Origin: a virus
Virus record (IMG/VR): IMGVR_UViG_3300025769_000256
Coordinates: 1 to 41,986 of that record
Length of the DNA stretch: 41,986 bases
Direction: 5' to 3' (one strand)
Part shown: in pieces, positions 12,303 through 21,014 of the stretch
Layout of the letters: every line of letters starts with the position of its first letter
How positions within the stretch are numbered: position 1 is the first letter of the stretch
Made by a program: the position numbers and the translations under genes
Notes under the pieces: generated by a model
What the model saw: only the letters and a program-made list of their open reading frames with translations
The model's database searches: none
Told to the model about the DNA's origin: nothing

Positions 12303-12335
12303 TGAGGGTCGCTACGGTGGCCCTCACCCTTTTTT
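12303..12335 (+). terminator. Intrinsic terminator with a TACG tetraloop, abutting the next start codon
   Basis: Arms TGAGGGTCGC (12303-12312) and GTGGCCCTCA (12317-12326) pair over ten positions with two G-U wobbles, closing a C(TACG)G loop of the extra-stable UNCG class. CCC and six T follow (12330-12335), and the ATG of the next gene starts at 12336. Readthrough is required for everything downstream. Confidence 0.88.
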
Positions 12336-12773
12336 ATGGCAGACATCACAACAACATTATTGAACGCTGTCGATCCCAGTACCACTGGGACCTTTTACAG
12401 TTCACCGGTCTTTGACACTAAGGACTATCGAGACTTTGCTTTTGTGCTTTCTATGCCTTCACAGTCCGGTACTTCCTCGGACTTGCTTGACGTTTGGATC
12501 GAGCAGAGTAGCGAGAAGGCGTTCACGAACGCACATAAGACAACGACCTTGACTTTAACCGCAGCGGACGGGACAACCGCAACACAGTTCACGCAGGTGG
12601 CAGGTAACCTTACCCTACCTAGTGACACCCATACATCTACGAATCTACGCCAGGTCTTGTACTTCCCCGAGGTAAACATTGGGCGTTATATCCGAGTGAA
12701 GTATACAGTGGCAGGAACAGCAACTAACCTCACAGATATAACACTTGATGTATTATGTAATAGGAAGGTTTAA
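12336..12773 (+). CDS. Beta-rich structural protein before the portal
   Basis: A 145-residue protein with a jelly-roll or beta-sandwich look (DYRDFAFVLSMPSQ, LLDVWIEQSS, GRYIRVKYTVAG) of a type frequent near phage head genes. The start ATG directly follows the T-tract of the terminator and has no Shine-Dalgarno, which is exceptional here. No in-frame ATG with a better site lies near. Its stop overlaps the portal start as TAATG. Expression must depend on terminator readthrough, possibly with a leaderless or hairpin-exposed start. Role: probably a minor head protein. Confidence 0.75.
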   Translation: MADITTTLLNAVDPSTTGTFYSSPVFDTKDYRDFAFVLSMPSQSGTSSDLLDVWIEQSSEKAFTNAHKTTTLTLTAADGTTATQFTQVAGNLTLPSDTHTSTNLRQVLYFPEVNIGRYIRVKYTVAGTATNLTDITLDVLCNRKV

Positions 12774-15124
12774 TGGCTAAACAAGCACTTGATATCAATA
12801 ATTTAGACGAGAAACAAAAGGACTTGTTCGACTCGTTCATAGTGGGTATAACAGAGAAGGCGTTTATCAGGGAGCAGTTTGATTACAGACGCTGGCAAAT
12901 GGACTGTGCTTTAAAGCAGGAGTTCTTAGACGATGAGCTTTACAGGGGTAGTTATAGAGACTACGGTCTTAACGACGGCACGGTTGAGAGCTTGACAGGT
13001 GCTGAGTTAGATCAACTTGAGAGTCCTAACAAGGCTGATGAGTTCAGTGGTTTGTATATGCCTATGATGGTTAAGGCGTTCCGCACTTACGTGACTCACA
13101 TGTCTAACCTATCGTTCCCATCCAATGGTGACTGGTTGGATCTTCAGCGTGGGTTTAGCGAATACTTTTACAACACTGGCTTGGAGAAGTTCTTACCGTT
13201 CGTCAATGACGCATGGGTAGACATTATCAAGACAGAGAACCAGAGGTTCAACTTCAAGGATCGTTATAAGACGAACATGGCAGAGAGCATCAGCTATGGT
13301 AATAGTGTCCTAGGTCATTTCTATAACAACTCTGATCATGTGGTGGAGCCGTTCGTGCCAGGTGTTGGGCGATGTGGCTTGTACCCTATCACCGATGACT
13401 GGCGCAAGAGCAATCTTGTTCAGTATCATGACGTGAACTACCAAGATCTGGCGAACAGACCAGACCTAGATCAAGAGGTTATCAAGGCTATTAAGCCTCA
13501 GACAGCTGGTGAGGCATCTGATTACTCTCAAGCCCTTGGCAGTACTAGAGTTAAGGAGCACCAGGAGAACAACGTACCTTTCGGCAGGGTTAGAGTTCAC
13601 GAACTCTTCTGCCCTTCTATATATATTCAAGATGGAGAGAACTCGTTCACAGCTAAGAACGTGTACTTGACTTGCTTGATCAAGCCTTTTATTGATGACA
13701 ACAACATGGAGAGACAGAGAGTCTATGTACTTAAGGCGACTGAGAACGTTAGCCCTTATGAGCACGGTCTACTATTTGGTTCCTTTGGTACGAACATGCC
13801 AGGTGTGTTCTATCAACAAGGTCCATTGATGCCATTCTTATCGCACCAATACACAGCTAACCAGATGCTTAGTGGTATCTGCAGAACAGGAGCTATGCTT
13901 GGTGACCCACCTAAGAACTTGATGGACGGAGCTAGTGCTCTGCTTGACGAGTATGAGGTTGACATGCCTGACTTTGAGCCTGGTGCTTTATATAAGCACA
14001 AGGTTGAATCACTCTTTGGGCCTGGCATGATCGCAGGTATGAACGCATCCCTTGATGTGTTGCAGTATCTAGACAAGACATTTGAAGAGGGTGTTGGTTA
14101 TAGCAAGGGTCAGTCAGGGTCTATGCACCAGGGGCGTAAGACGGCGACTGAGATCAAGGAGAGTTACAGTGGCGCACAGATGAATATCGTTGAGGCGGCT
14201 GGCAACTATGATGAGAAGTTCCTTAGACCAAGTACGTCAACTCGAATCAATACGACACAGTTAATTTTAAGAGAGCAAGTCACTATGGCGGCGGAGTCTC
14301 TAATGGGTACAAGTGAACAGCCACTTGACCAAGACCAGTCCCTAGAGCAGGTTCTAGCTCAGAATCCATTGTTCCAAAGACTACTTAATTACTCTGGTAT
14401 CCAAGGTCATTACGATCAGTTCTATAAGAAGGTTCAACAGGAGAGACTTGAGGATATGCGTATCCTTCAAGAGGTTCAATCTATGGCAGCACAGATAGAG
14501 CAGCTTTATAACTTTGCTGATAGTGAGATTGACATCACGCCTGACGAAGAGGCTATCGAGATGATGGCGATGAGAATGTTCCCGCCTGCTCCTGGAGCAG
14601 AGGGCGAGGAGCCTAAAGAGTTTGAGTTCACTGATTATAAGATGGAGATGGCTTATCAAACTTATATCCAGGAAGAGGAAGGGCGCAGAGCTCAGGCGAG
14701 AGCTGAAGCTCAACAGTTAGAGCTTGAGATTAAGATTAAAGAGCTTACGTTCAAGGATACAAAAGAGGTGCCACCACCTTCTTTGAAATTGTTCTATCAG
14801 ATGTTGACGGCTCCTGTCTCAGACAGTGACGTTGTTGTGACAGGGTCTATGACTACGGTTAGTAAGGAGCTTGCGAGACAGAACTTGCTTATGTTCCTAG
14901 AGTCCGTTGGTAACTTCCCATCAGAGACTATACAGAAGATGGACTTCGATGGAGTCCTTATGATGTTGGCTAGAGCGAACGATGTAGCCCTAAGAGATTT
15001 ACTTAAAGATCAAGCACAGATCATGCGAGAAGAAGAAGAACAGAAGAGAATAGCGGCGCAGCAACAAGCTGCAATAGAGAGAGCACAACAGGGTGAACCT
15101 GGTTCTCAGCCCGCGCAATATTAG
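12773..15124 (+). CDS. Portal protein (head-to-tail connector)
   Basis: A 783-residue protein, in the usual size range for portal proteins of short-tailed phages, located between terminase and scaffold/capsid genes. Features include an acidic helical N-terminus, an alpha/beta core (for example AESISYGNSVLGHFYN, GVGRCGLYPITDDW), a long helical stem region (~560-660, QQERLEDMRILQEVQSM) and a charged Gln-rich C-terminus (EEEEQKRIAAQQQAA). It would form the dodecameric ring at one capsid vertex through which DNA enters and leaves. Assignment rests on size, composition and gene order. There is no short diagnostic motif for portals. Confidence 0.85.
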   Translation: MAKQALDINNLDEKQKDLFDSFIVGITEKAFIREQFDYRRWQMDCALKQEFLDDELYRGSYRDYGLNDGTVESLTGAELDQLESPNKADEFSGLYMPMMVKAFRTYVTHMSNLSFPSNGDWLDLQRGFSEYFYNTGLEKFLPFVNDAWVDIIKTENQRFNFKDRYKTNMAESISYGNSVLGHFYNNSDHVVEPFVPGVGRCGLYPITDDWRKSNLVQYHDVNYQDLANRPDLDQEVIKAIKPQTAGEASDYSQALGSTRVKEHQENNVPFGRVRVHELFCPSIYIQDGENSFTAKNVYLTCLIKPFIDDNNMERQRVYVLKATENVSPYEHGLLFGSFGTNMPGVFYQQGPLMPFLSHQYTANQMLSGICRTGAMLGDPPKNLMDGASALLDEYEVDMPDFEPGALYKHKVESLFGPGMIAGMNASLDVLQYLDKTFEEGVGYSKGQSGSMHQGRKTATEIKESYSGAQMNIVEAAGNYDEKFLRPSTSTRINTTQLILREQVTMAAESLMGTSEQPLDQDQSLEQVLAQNPLFQRLLNYSGIQGHYDQFYKKVQQERLEDMRILQEVQSMAAQIEQLYNFADSEIDITPDEEAIEMMAMRMFPPAPGAEGEEPKEFEFTDYKMEMAYQTYIQEEEGRRAQARAEAQQLELEIKIKELTFKDTKEVPPPSLKLFYQMLTAPVSDSDVVVTGSMTTVSKELARQNLLMFLESVGNFPSETIQKMDFDGVLMMLARANDVALRDLLKDQAQIMREEEEQKRIAAQQQAAIERAQQGEPGSQPAQY

Positions 15125-15135
15125 AGGAGAACAGA

Positions 15136-15399
15136 ATGGAACAGAAGAGAAAAACGCGGACGCATAGGACTGGGGACTTTAAACCTCCCGAGGATTTAGA
15201 GGATAAGGTCAAGGTCTCGGTCAACAAGATTATAGATCGCATGCCACAAGAGTGGGAGGCGGTTATGCAATGGCTTAGGTCTAAGGCTATAGCTGTGCCA
15301 GTTAACCCCAATGACGAAGAGGTGGTTAAGGCAGAGTACCATAGGAAATCACAAGTAGTACAAATAGTAAACAAGCTGCAAGGCTTTGAATTAGTTTAA
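15136..15399 (+). CDS. Small protein between portal and scaffold, function unknown
   Basis: An 87-residue protein with a very basic N-terminus (MEQKRKTRTHRTGDFK) and a helical remainder (DKVKVSVNKIIDRMPQEWEAV). It starts after GAGGAGAACAGA. The position between portal and scaffold suggests a minor head-assembly component. No family is recognised. Confidence 0.75.
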   Translation: MEQKRKTRTHRTGDFKPPEDLEDKVKVSVNKIIDRMPQEWEAVMQWLRSKAIAVPVNPNDEEVVKAEYHRKSQVVQIVNKLQGFELV

Positions 15400-15410
15400 G
15401 GAGAATAGAC

Positions 15411-16241
15411 ATGACAGAAGAACAGAACGTAAATACAGAAGCAGAAGTAGTACAAGAGCAAGAGGTTCAAGAGCAACCAGCTCAAGAGCAGTCGGCGGTT
15501 GAAGAACAGTCGGCAGTAGAGGAGAAGCCAGCCGTTGATTTAAGTATGAACTTTGGCGAGCCTGCCGCTCAACCACAACCGGTTGAACCATCCTTTGGAG
15601 AAGATGGGTACGATGATATCGTTGAAGAGCTAGCTGAGAGAATGGTGCAGAAGCAACAGGCTAAAGCCGCTCAGGGTGAGCTAGGTGAGGGTGAGGAAGA
15701 GTTCCTTACGAAGAGTCAGCTTAAGGAGATTAAGGAAGAGCTCAGGGCTGAACTAGTTGAAGAGGCAAGGAAAAAGCAAGAGGCTGAACACTACGTTCAG
15801 ACTGTCGTTGCAAAGAACCAAGAAGTTAAGACAGGATACGTCAAACAGATGACAGATAAGTTGGAGTCTTTGGGTATAAACTTAACAGAGAATACTATGC
15901 TGCAGAAGTCTGCTGATTATATATGGAGAACTATGGAGGCTGGCGCTCAACAGAAGCTAGGCAGAATGCTTACACCACAGGAGACCTCGTCTTTAAAGGA
16001 GCACCACTGGAATGAGTTCTCTCAAACCTATATAGCCCCAATGATACAGTCTGGTCAAGTTCAAACACAGGCACAACCATCAGGGTTAGGCTTGGCGGAG
16101 AACGCTGTTAATGAGCAACCTCAGAACATAGCACAACCAGATAATCCAATGGCAGAGTATCAGAAGAAAAAAGCAGCTGGTCACAAGCCTACAGCGGCTG
16201 AGGCACTACAACTTTTAAGTAGTCTCTCTAGCAAAAACTAA
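15411..16241 (+). CDS. Scaffolding protein
   Basis: A 276-residue, highly acidic, Glu/Gln-rich protein lying directly before the major capsid gene. The N-terminus is low-complexity (repeated QE, VEE, EQ), the centre is a charged helical region (LKEIKEELRAELVEEARKK), and the C-terminus is helical with a basic patch (EYQKKKAAGHKPT), the part that usually contacts the capsid protein. Composition, length and position all match internal scaffolds that guide procapsid assembly and are then removed. The start follows AAGGAGAATAGAC. Confidence 0.88.
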   Translation: MTEEQNVNTEAEVVQEQEVQEQPAQEQSAVEEQSAVEEKPAVDLSMNFGEPAAQPQPVEPSFGEDGYDDIVEELAERMVQKQQAKAAQGELGEGEEEFLTKSQLKEIKEELRAELVEEARKKQEAEHYVQTVVAKNQEVKTGYVKQMTDKLESLGINLTENTMLQKSADYIWRTMEAGAQQKLGRMLTPQETSSLKEHHWNEFSQTYIAPMIQSGQVQTQAQPSGLGLAENAVNEQPQNIAQPDNPMAEYQKKKAAGHKPTAAEALQLLSSLSSKN

Positions 16242-16277
16242 GTAGTTATGATACTTTAGTTATAGGAGAACAAAATT

Positions 16278-17501
16278 ATGGCATTAGCACAAAACAACGC
16301 AGCAACTTTTGATTCACTAGCAGCCAAGGTAGAGGTCATGCAAGACCTTATCAAGACAGCTAACGTGAACGTGCCGCTTTTCACAGACTACATGAAAGCG
16401 GTTCCAGAGACATCAACTAGAATAGAATGGTTTGATCAGTTTTTGAAGGTTGAGAAGGTAGAGATTGCAGCGACTCACACGTCGGGCGATGGCTCTTTTC
16501 AACTAGCAACATCTGGTTTAACTAACCCTTATTCTGTTGTCCCTGGTGTAACTCAGATCATGTTCGGAGATGGCACTTGCCGTTTCAATGTAACGGACTG
16601 GGATTCAGGAACCTCTACGGCTACAGTAACTGTAGACCAAGGTACTGATTCAACCCTAACCTATACAGCAACGGGCACACCGAAGATAAGATTAATTAGA
16701 AACACACCTATAGGTGGTGATGTTGGAGCTCAATCAGACGTATCTTATGCGACTTCTGACTACAACTACATTTCTAACTTCTCTTACACAGTAAGATTAG
16801 GCAACCCACAGAAGAACGGTCAGATCACTCATTACCTAGATGAGATCAGTTTTGAGAACCAGATGGCTAACAATACGCCTGAGGCTCTTAAGATCCTTGA
16901 GTTTAGAGGATGGAAAGACTTCCGTGTAGCAGGAGATGGAGCAGCAGCTCGTAATGGTAATACAATACAAGCTGGTAATAACTCTTCCGCTGGTGGAGTA
17001 CTTACTCTTGCTAACGCTAGAGGTTTGTACACAGCATCTTCTGGTTCAGCAACTGTAAGCGAGGACACTCTTGAGACAGACGTTATCGAACTTCGTAGTC
17101 GTGGCGCGTTCAATCAGGTAACTGACACTGAACGTAACATGAGCTCAGCTTCTTGTGACGTATACTGTACAGAGGCAACTCTTGGAGACTTGAACAAGAA
17201 CGTTAGAATGCTTAGAGATCCTTCTCAAGCTTTCAACGGAACGACTCTTGGTTCGTTCTCTAGTCAAGCTTACGTTAACGGTATCCTTCTTAACTTCAAG
17301 GTAACTGATGGTTTGGAAGATAACGAGATCGTTTACGTTCCACGTCAAGACCTTATTGAGCTTAGAGTTCTTCGTATGTTAGAAGAGCAACCAGCGATTT
17401 ACGGTGGAGACAACGAAGCTAGAATGTTCAGTGTAACTTACAGTGTTTGTGTTAAGAACCCTTGGTTACTTGGACACAGATCTAACCTCGTAAGATACTA
17501 A
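16278..17501 (+). CDS. Major capsid protein, HK97 fold (SU10/DUF5309-like)
   Basis: A 407-residue protein following the scaffold. The N-terminal helix is followed by a small inserted beta-barrel domain (~residues 75-150, with short strands MFGDGTCRFNV and ATVTVDQG), then a TYTVRL-like strand segment and long helix (ISFENQMANNTPEALKILEF), and a beta-rich C-terminal domain ending GHRSNLVRY. This order matches the DUF5309/SU10-type capsid proteins as I know them. No cleavable N-terminal delta domain or protease gene is seen. A strong ribosome site (ATAGGAGAAC) and a terminator directly after the gene fit very high expression. Confidence 0.88.
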   Translation: MALAQNNAATFDSLAAKVEVMQDLIKTANVNVPLFTDYMKAVPETSTRIEWFDQFLKVEKVEIAATHTSGDGSFQLATSGLTNPYSVVPGVTQIMFGDGTCRFNVTDWDSGTSTATVTVDQGTDSTLTYTATGTPKIRLIRNTPIGGDVGAQSDVSYATSDYNYISNFSYTVRLGNPQKNGQITHYLDEISFENQMANNTPEALKILEFRGWKDFRVAGDGAAARNGNTIQAGNNSSAGGVLTLANARGLYTASSGSATVSEDTLETDVIELRSRGAFNQVTDTERNMSSASCDVYCTEATLGDLNKNVRMLRDPSQAFNGTTLGSFSSQAYVNGILLNFKVTDGLEDNEIVYVPRQDLIELRVLRMLEEQPAIYGGDNEARMFSVTYSVCVKNPWLLGHRSNLVRY

Positions 17502-17520
17502 GAATAGATTACTACGGCCC

Positions 17521-17548
17521 GGGGAGGTGAAAGCCTCCCCCTTTTTTT
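17521..17548 (+). terminator. Intrinsic terminator after the major capsid gene
   Basis: Seven G-C/A-T pairs (GGGGAGG at 17521-17527 with CCTCCCC at 17534-17540) plus a T-G pair close a GAAA tetraloop. Seven T follow (17542-17548). This separates the capsid from the tail genes and would raise capsid message over tail message. Confidence 0.93.
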
Positions 17549-17581
17549 AGAACAGAACAGACATAAGGAGAATAGAATAGA

Positions 17582-18193
17582 ATGCCATTTGTAACTAAGA
17601 ACAGTTCACTGAGACTTAATTCAGATATAAAACACGCGAAAAGAGATTTTCAAACAGGAGAGATCACAGAGCCAGGGAACGGACTGAAAGAAGTCGTCCT
17701 CACCTCCTGTGATCATTTGTCTTTTAAGGCAGAGAGTACAGACTTTAGGGAGATAGTCTGGAGGGGACAGCCAGATCCAGTAAAGCTTTGTTGGAACAAT
17801 GGCATGCCAGTCTTTAGGGTATTGACTCATAAGTTTAATTCAGACTCAGACTGGGAGAGGTTCATGGCTGAGTATAAGATAGAGCGCAGTGGTCTTAAGC
17901 CGCGCAGTATACACTACGAGCCAGATATACAGGACATCAGAAGAGAGAGAGCGGACAATGATTTCGCTTTCCCATTGTGGGTTATCGAACAACTTGTTGA
18001 ATATGGAGAGTTTGAAGCTGCGCTTGAAGAAGCAAAAGTTGATATTCCTAAGCAGAAGAAGTTAACAAAGATCCAATATGAAGGTATAATGGAAGAGATA
18101 GAGAAACGTCGCGAAGAAGAAGAAGGCGTGAAACCTACAAAGGCGGAACCGATTGGCAACATATCTCGACATTTTAAACTCGGCCAGAGCTGA
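17582..18193 (+). CDS. Probable head or adaptor-associated structural protein
   Basis: A 203-residue protein. The N-terminal two thirds is mixed alpha/beta (EVVLTSCDHLSFKAEST, GMPVFRVLTHKF), and the C-terminus is strongly charged (EEIEKRREEEEGVKPTK). The start follows a 20-base leader, AAGGAGAATAGAATAGAATG, that is repeated exactly before the gene at 36242. Its end overlaps the next gene by 41 bases. Position after the capsid and before the tail-tube protein suggests a head-completion or decoration role. I do not recognise the family. Confidence 0.75.
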   Translation: MPFVTKNSSLRLNSDIKHAKRDFQTGEITEPGNGLKEVVLTSCDHLSFKAESTDFREIVWRGQPDPVKLCWNNGMPVFRVLTHKFNSDSDWERFMAEYKIERSGLKPRSIHYEPDIQDIRRERADNDFAFPLWVIEQLVEYGEFEAALEEAKVDIPKQKKLTKIQYEGIMEEIEKRREEEEGVKPTKAEPIGNISRHFKLGQS

Positions 18194-18845
18194 GTATGGA
18201 GCCACTCCACTAGGGGCTACAGCCGTAGGTGAGAACAGTGGCGATGCTTTACAGGGAGTTCAAGCTGCAAAGAAAGCGATTCAGCATTTCATTCAGGACA
18301 GCTTTGATATAGACGCAACAGAGAAGATAGAAGAAGTTTCTACGACTGTTGCAAATGGTGAGCTAACCTCACCGTCAGACACTTGGGACTCTAATGTTAT
18401 TAAGTGGATTAAGTATAAGAAGAGCGGAGAGACCTCTCTGTTGAAGATGGCTTTGATAAGTCCAGAGCAAGCAGAAGACTATAAGCTCAAGACGTTTCAA
18501 AGTAACGATCCACAGTATTGGTATGTCTTGGGGGGGAAGGTGTATATCCTACCGGTGCCCACCCAAGTCTATACCTTAGTTGTTTCCTATCAACAGATAG
18601 TTCCTTATATCACAGCAAGCAATATCACTGACACTATCGTACTTCCCGACTCTGCTCTGTTAGCTTTGCAGAGCGGGATGTACGCCTACCTGCGTAAAGC
18701 AGATGGCGACCCTGAGTGGCAGAGCTACTTCAAAGAGTTTGATTCACAAAAACAAAAGTTCTTCGAGAGGAACAAACATACCTATAAGCGCAAAGGCTGG
18801 AATAGGTTCCGAATGAACTACAACTACGCGGACAGAACGTTATGA
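18153..18845 (+). CDS. Tail adaptor (T7 gp11 / tail tubular protein A-like)
   Basis: A 230-residue helical and beta protein beginning MATYLDILNSA, an N-terminus common in head-tail adaptors of short-tailed phages. Translation must begin at a TTG (18153), since that restores this N-terminus and no ATG is available. This places the start 41 bases inside the upstream gene. The middle has strand pairs (YWYVLGGKVYILPVP, YTLVVSYQQIVPYI) and the C-terminus is basic with Tyr/Arg (RKGWNRFRMNYNY). It would form the ring below the portal that holds the nozzle. Confidence 0.82.
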   Translation: MATYLDILNSARAEYGATPLGATAVGENSGDALQGVQAAKKAIQHFIQDSFDIDATEKIEEVSTTVANGELTSPSDTWDSNVIKWIKYKKSGETSLLKMALISPEQAEDYKLKTFQSNDPQYWYVLGGKVYILPVPTQVYTLVVSYQQIVPYITASNITDTIVLPDSALLALQSGMYAYLRKADGDPEWQSYFKEFDSQKQKFFERNKHTYKRKGWNRFRMNYNYADRTL

Positions 18846-19354
18846 GATACAATCCTTACAATCCCTACGGCTTTCCTTACCAGGACTTTCGCTTCGGCGG
18901 CGGGTTCGGTGGACTGTTTGACCAACCAGTAACAGGGGGCGCCTTTAGTCCTAACATCACTTCCTTCGGACCTATGCATGGCGCCCCGGTTGGCACAGCG
19001 GGGTTACCATTTGGTTACCCAGAACAAGGCGCTGCGTCTGGTTACGCAGGTGCTCCGATTCCAATCTCTCGACCAACGGCTCAAGCCCCAGTAGGCGGCG
19101 GTGCATTTGGCGGCGCTCAACCTTATGAAGGGACAGATACAGGTGGGCTCTTCCCTCCTAAAGCTGCGAGTGTTTCTAACCCAGAGTATGATCAGTATGA
19201 CTTCGGCGGCAAGTTCTTTAACACTGGCAAGTTTGGCAAGAAAGGTAAGAGAAGAATTAAGGAGTTAGGTTACGGTGGCGCGAAGGAGTTCCTAGCAGAC
19301 AACCCTATGTTTGCAGCTCGTGGACCTCAGTCAACCACTGGCTACACTAGGTAA
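18842..19354 (+). CDS. Gly/Phe/Pro/Tyr-rich low-complexity virion protein
   Basis: A 170-residue protein whose first ~120 residues are disordered-looking and rich in Gly, Phe, Pro and Tyr (NPYNPYGFPYQDF, FGGGFGGLF). A short basic, folded-looking C-terminus follows (FGKKGKRRIKELGYGG). The aromatic/glycine spacing resembles sequences that form condensates or flexible linkers. The start overlaps the adaptor stop (ATGA) and its stop overlaps the nozzle start (TAATG), so it is firmly part of the tail operon. No family is recognised. Connector-stabilising or ejection-related roles are guesses. Confidence 0.78.
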   Translation: MRYNPYNPYGFPYQDFRFGGGFGGLFDQPVTGGAFSPNITSFGPMHGAPVGTAGLPFGYPEQGAASGYAGAPIPISRPTAQAPVGGGAFGGAQPYEGTDTGGLFPPKAASVSNPEYDQYDFGGKFFNTGKFGKKGKRRIKELGYGGAKEFLADNPMFAARGPQSTTGYTR

Positions 19355-21000
19355 TGACAGATCTAGCTACAACCCAGTCCTTTGCTTATGACTTCTTCAG
19401 AGGGCGTAATACTCGAGATGACGAGAATAGTTTGATCTATGGTCAGACACCTTCGGCTCAGAACTTTGAGATAACTAAACAGTTCGGGCTAGCCAAGAAG
19501 CTAGGCTGGACTGACAAATTCCCAGAGTATGGGATAGACACTCGACTAGAGAATCATTTTAATTACTCTGATCAAGATGGAACGAACTACTATATAACAG
19601 CTAGTTACCCCGAGATGAAGCTTGTGAATTCTGAGAATGGGTTCCATACGGTGATAGACACAACTCTAACTTCCGATGGGGACCCTTTCTTTTTCGAACT
19701 TACACATGGTGAGGGGATCTTTGTTGATGGGGTGAATAACCCTAAGCTAATTACCAACGGCGTTGCCGCTGATATACCGTGGCCTCCAACCTTTAACGTG
19801 GAGAATAACACCTTGCTTGACGAGTCTAATAACGCGACACAGGCGAACCCTACAACTTTAGGTACGGACATTGGGTACCCTAAGTTTGGTGCGTTCTATC
19901 AGAACAGGGCTGTGTTGTCAGGAGATTCCTTGCGTCCTTATCGCCTGTACTTTAGTAAGTTCTTTGACTATGATGACTTTGGTTCAAATAACTCTGGTAA
20001 TATCAACATTGCTTTCTGGTTAGATTTAGATGCTAGGTCGCCGATAACATCTATACATACAGTTAATAATGAGTATTTAATAGTCCTTTGTGAGCGAGAG
20101 ATACATGTTGTTACAGGTATTTTCCCTCCAGGCAATGGGTACCCTACTCCTAAGATTCAGATGAAGTGTTTAAACCGGGAGGTTGGATGTCCGCACCATA
20201 GACTTGTCGCCCCTAAAGGGGACAATGACATCTTCTTTGTGTCTAACTTTGGTACGGTTTATCACTTCCTAAGTACAGAGAACTTCCAAGACGTCAAGCC
20301 GAGAGGGATATCTAGTAAGATCTTCCCTGACTTTGAGTCCGTCACGCTTGAGCAGTTCAAAAGGGGTAGGTTGGTCAACCATTTTATTAAGGGCGAGCTG
20401 CACCTGTGGCTCCCGTCAGCGCCTTCTAAATCTTTCCCTGACAAGAAACATGTCTATGACTATGCGGACTCCAATGAGGACGAGGAGTGGGGGTTAGACG
20501 TAGGCTTTGGTGATGACTTCCATTTCGTTGACAGCTTTGTTGATAGAGCAACCAATGAGATGTTGATAGTGAGTAGGAATAAGATCTATCAAACTAACTC
20601 GGGCTTTGATTATGATGGGGAGCCTATCGACATGTGGTATCAACTTTCTCCGCTAGACTTTGGGAACCTAGATAACAACAAGGATATTAAGAAGATTATA
20701 ATTTACTACAGTAACCCTAGCGATACAGAAGGGTTGCTTGAGTTCTACCACATGTGGGAGGACGATAGATCTGGGTATGACAGGTTAACGATATCCACTA
20801 CAGGCCAGTCCCTGTTTGGGTCTGCGGTGTACGGCACGTCTAAGTACTCGTCCTTTGCCGGGCAACCTTTGAAGAGGATAGAGTTCACGCCCACGAATAA
20901 TATCGGGAAGATCTTGAAATGTAGAGTACGAAGCAATGATGCAGCATCTCCATTTATACACAAAATTGTGTTCCGATATTTGCCAATGGGTAAACAATAA
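19354..21000 (+). CDS. Tail nozzle (T7 gp12 / tail tubular protein B-like)
   Basis: A 548-residue beta-rich protein. It shows the nozzle-type repeated beta-propeller blades, including GAFYQNRAVLSGDSLRPYR followed by YFSKFFDYDDF, NEYLIVLCEREIHVVTG and DIFFVSNFGTVYHF. The Y-F-S...F-x-D-F segment after an N-R-L/V-like strand is typical of this family in short-tailed phages. It follows the adaptor and precedes the ejection proteins, as in T7-like and related phages. It would form the hexameric distal tube to which fibres attach. Confidence 0.87.
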   Translation: MTDLATTQSFAYDFFRGRNTRDDENSLIYGQTPSAQNFEITKQFGLAKKLGWTDKFPEYGIDTRLENHFNYSDQDGTNYYITASYPEMKLVNSENGFHTVIDTTLTSDGDPFFFELTHGEGIFVDGVNNPKLITNGVAADIPWPPTFNVENNTLLDESNNATQANPTTLGTDIGYPKFGAFYQNRAVLSGDSLRPYRLYFSKFFDYDDFGSNNSGNINIAFWLDLDARSPITSIHTVNNEYLIVLCEREIHVVTGIFPPGNGYPTPKIQMKCLNREVGCPHHRLVAPKGDNDIFFVSNFGTVYHFLSTENFQDVKPRGISSKIFPDFESVTLEQFKRGRLVNHFIKGELHLWLPSAPSKSFPDKKHVYDYADSNEDEEWGLDVGFGDDFHFVDSFVDRATNEMLIVSRNKIYQTNSGFDYDGEPIDMWYQLSPLDFGNLDNNKDIKKIIIYYSNPSDTEGLLEFYHMWEDDRSGYDRLTISTTGQSLFGSAVYGTSKYSSFAGQPLKRIEFTPTNNIGKILKCRVRSNDAASPFIHKIVFRYLPMGKQ

Positions 21001-21014
21001 ACTATAATTGAGGT

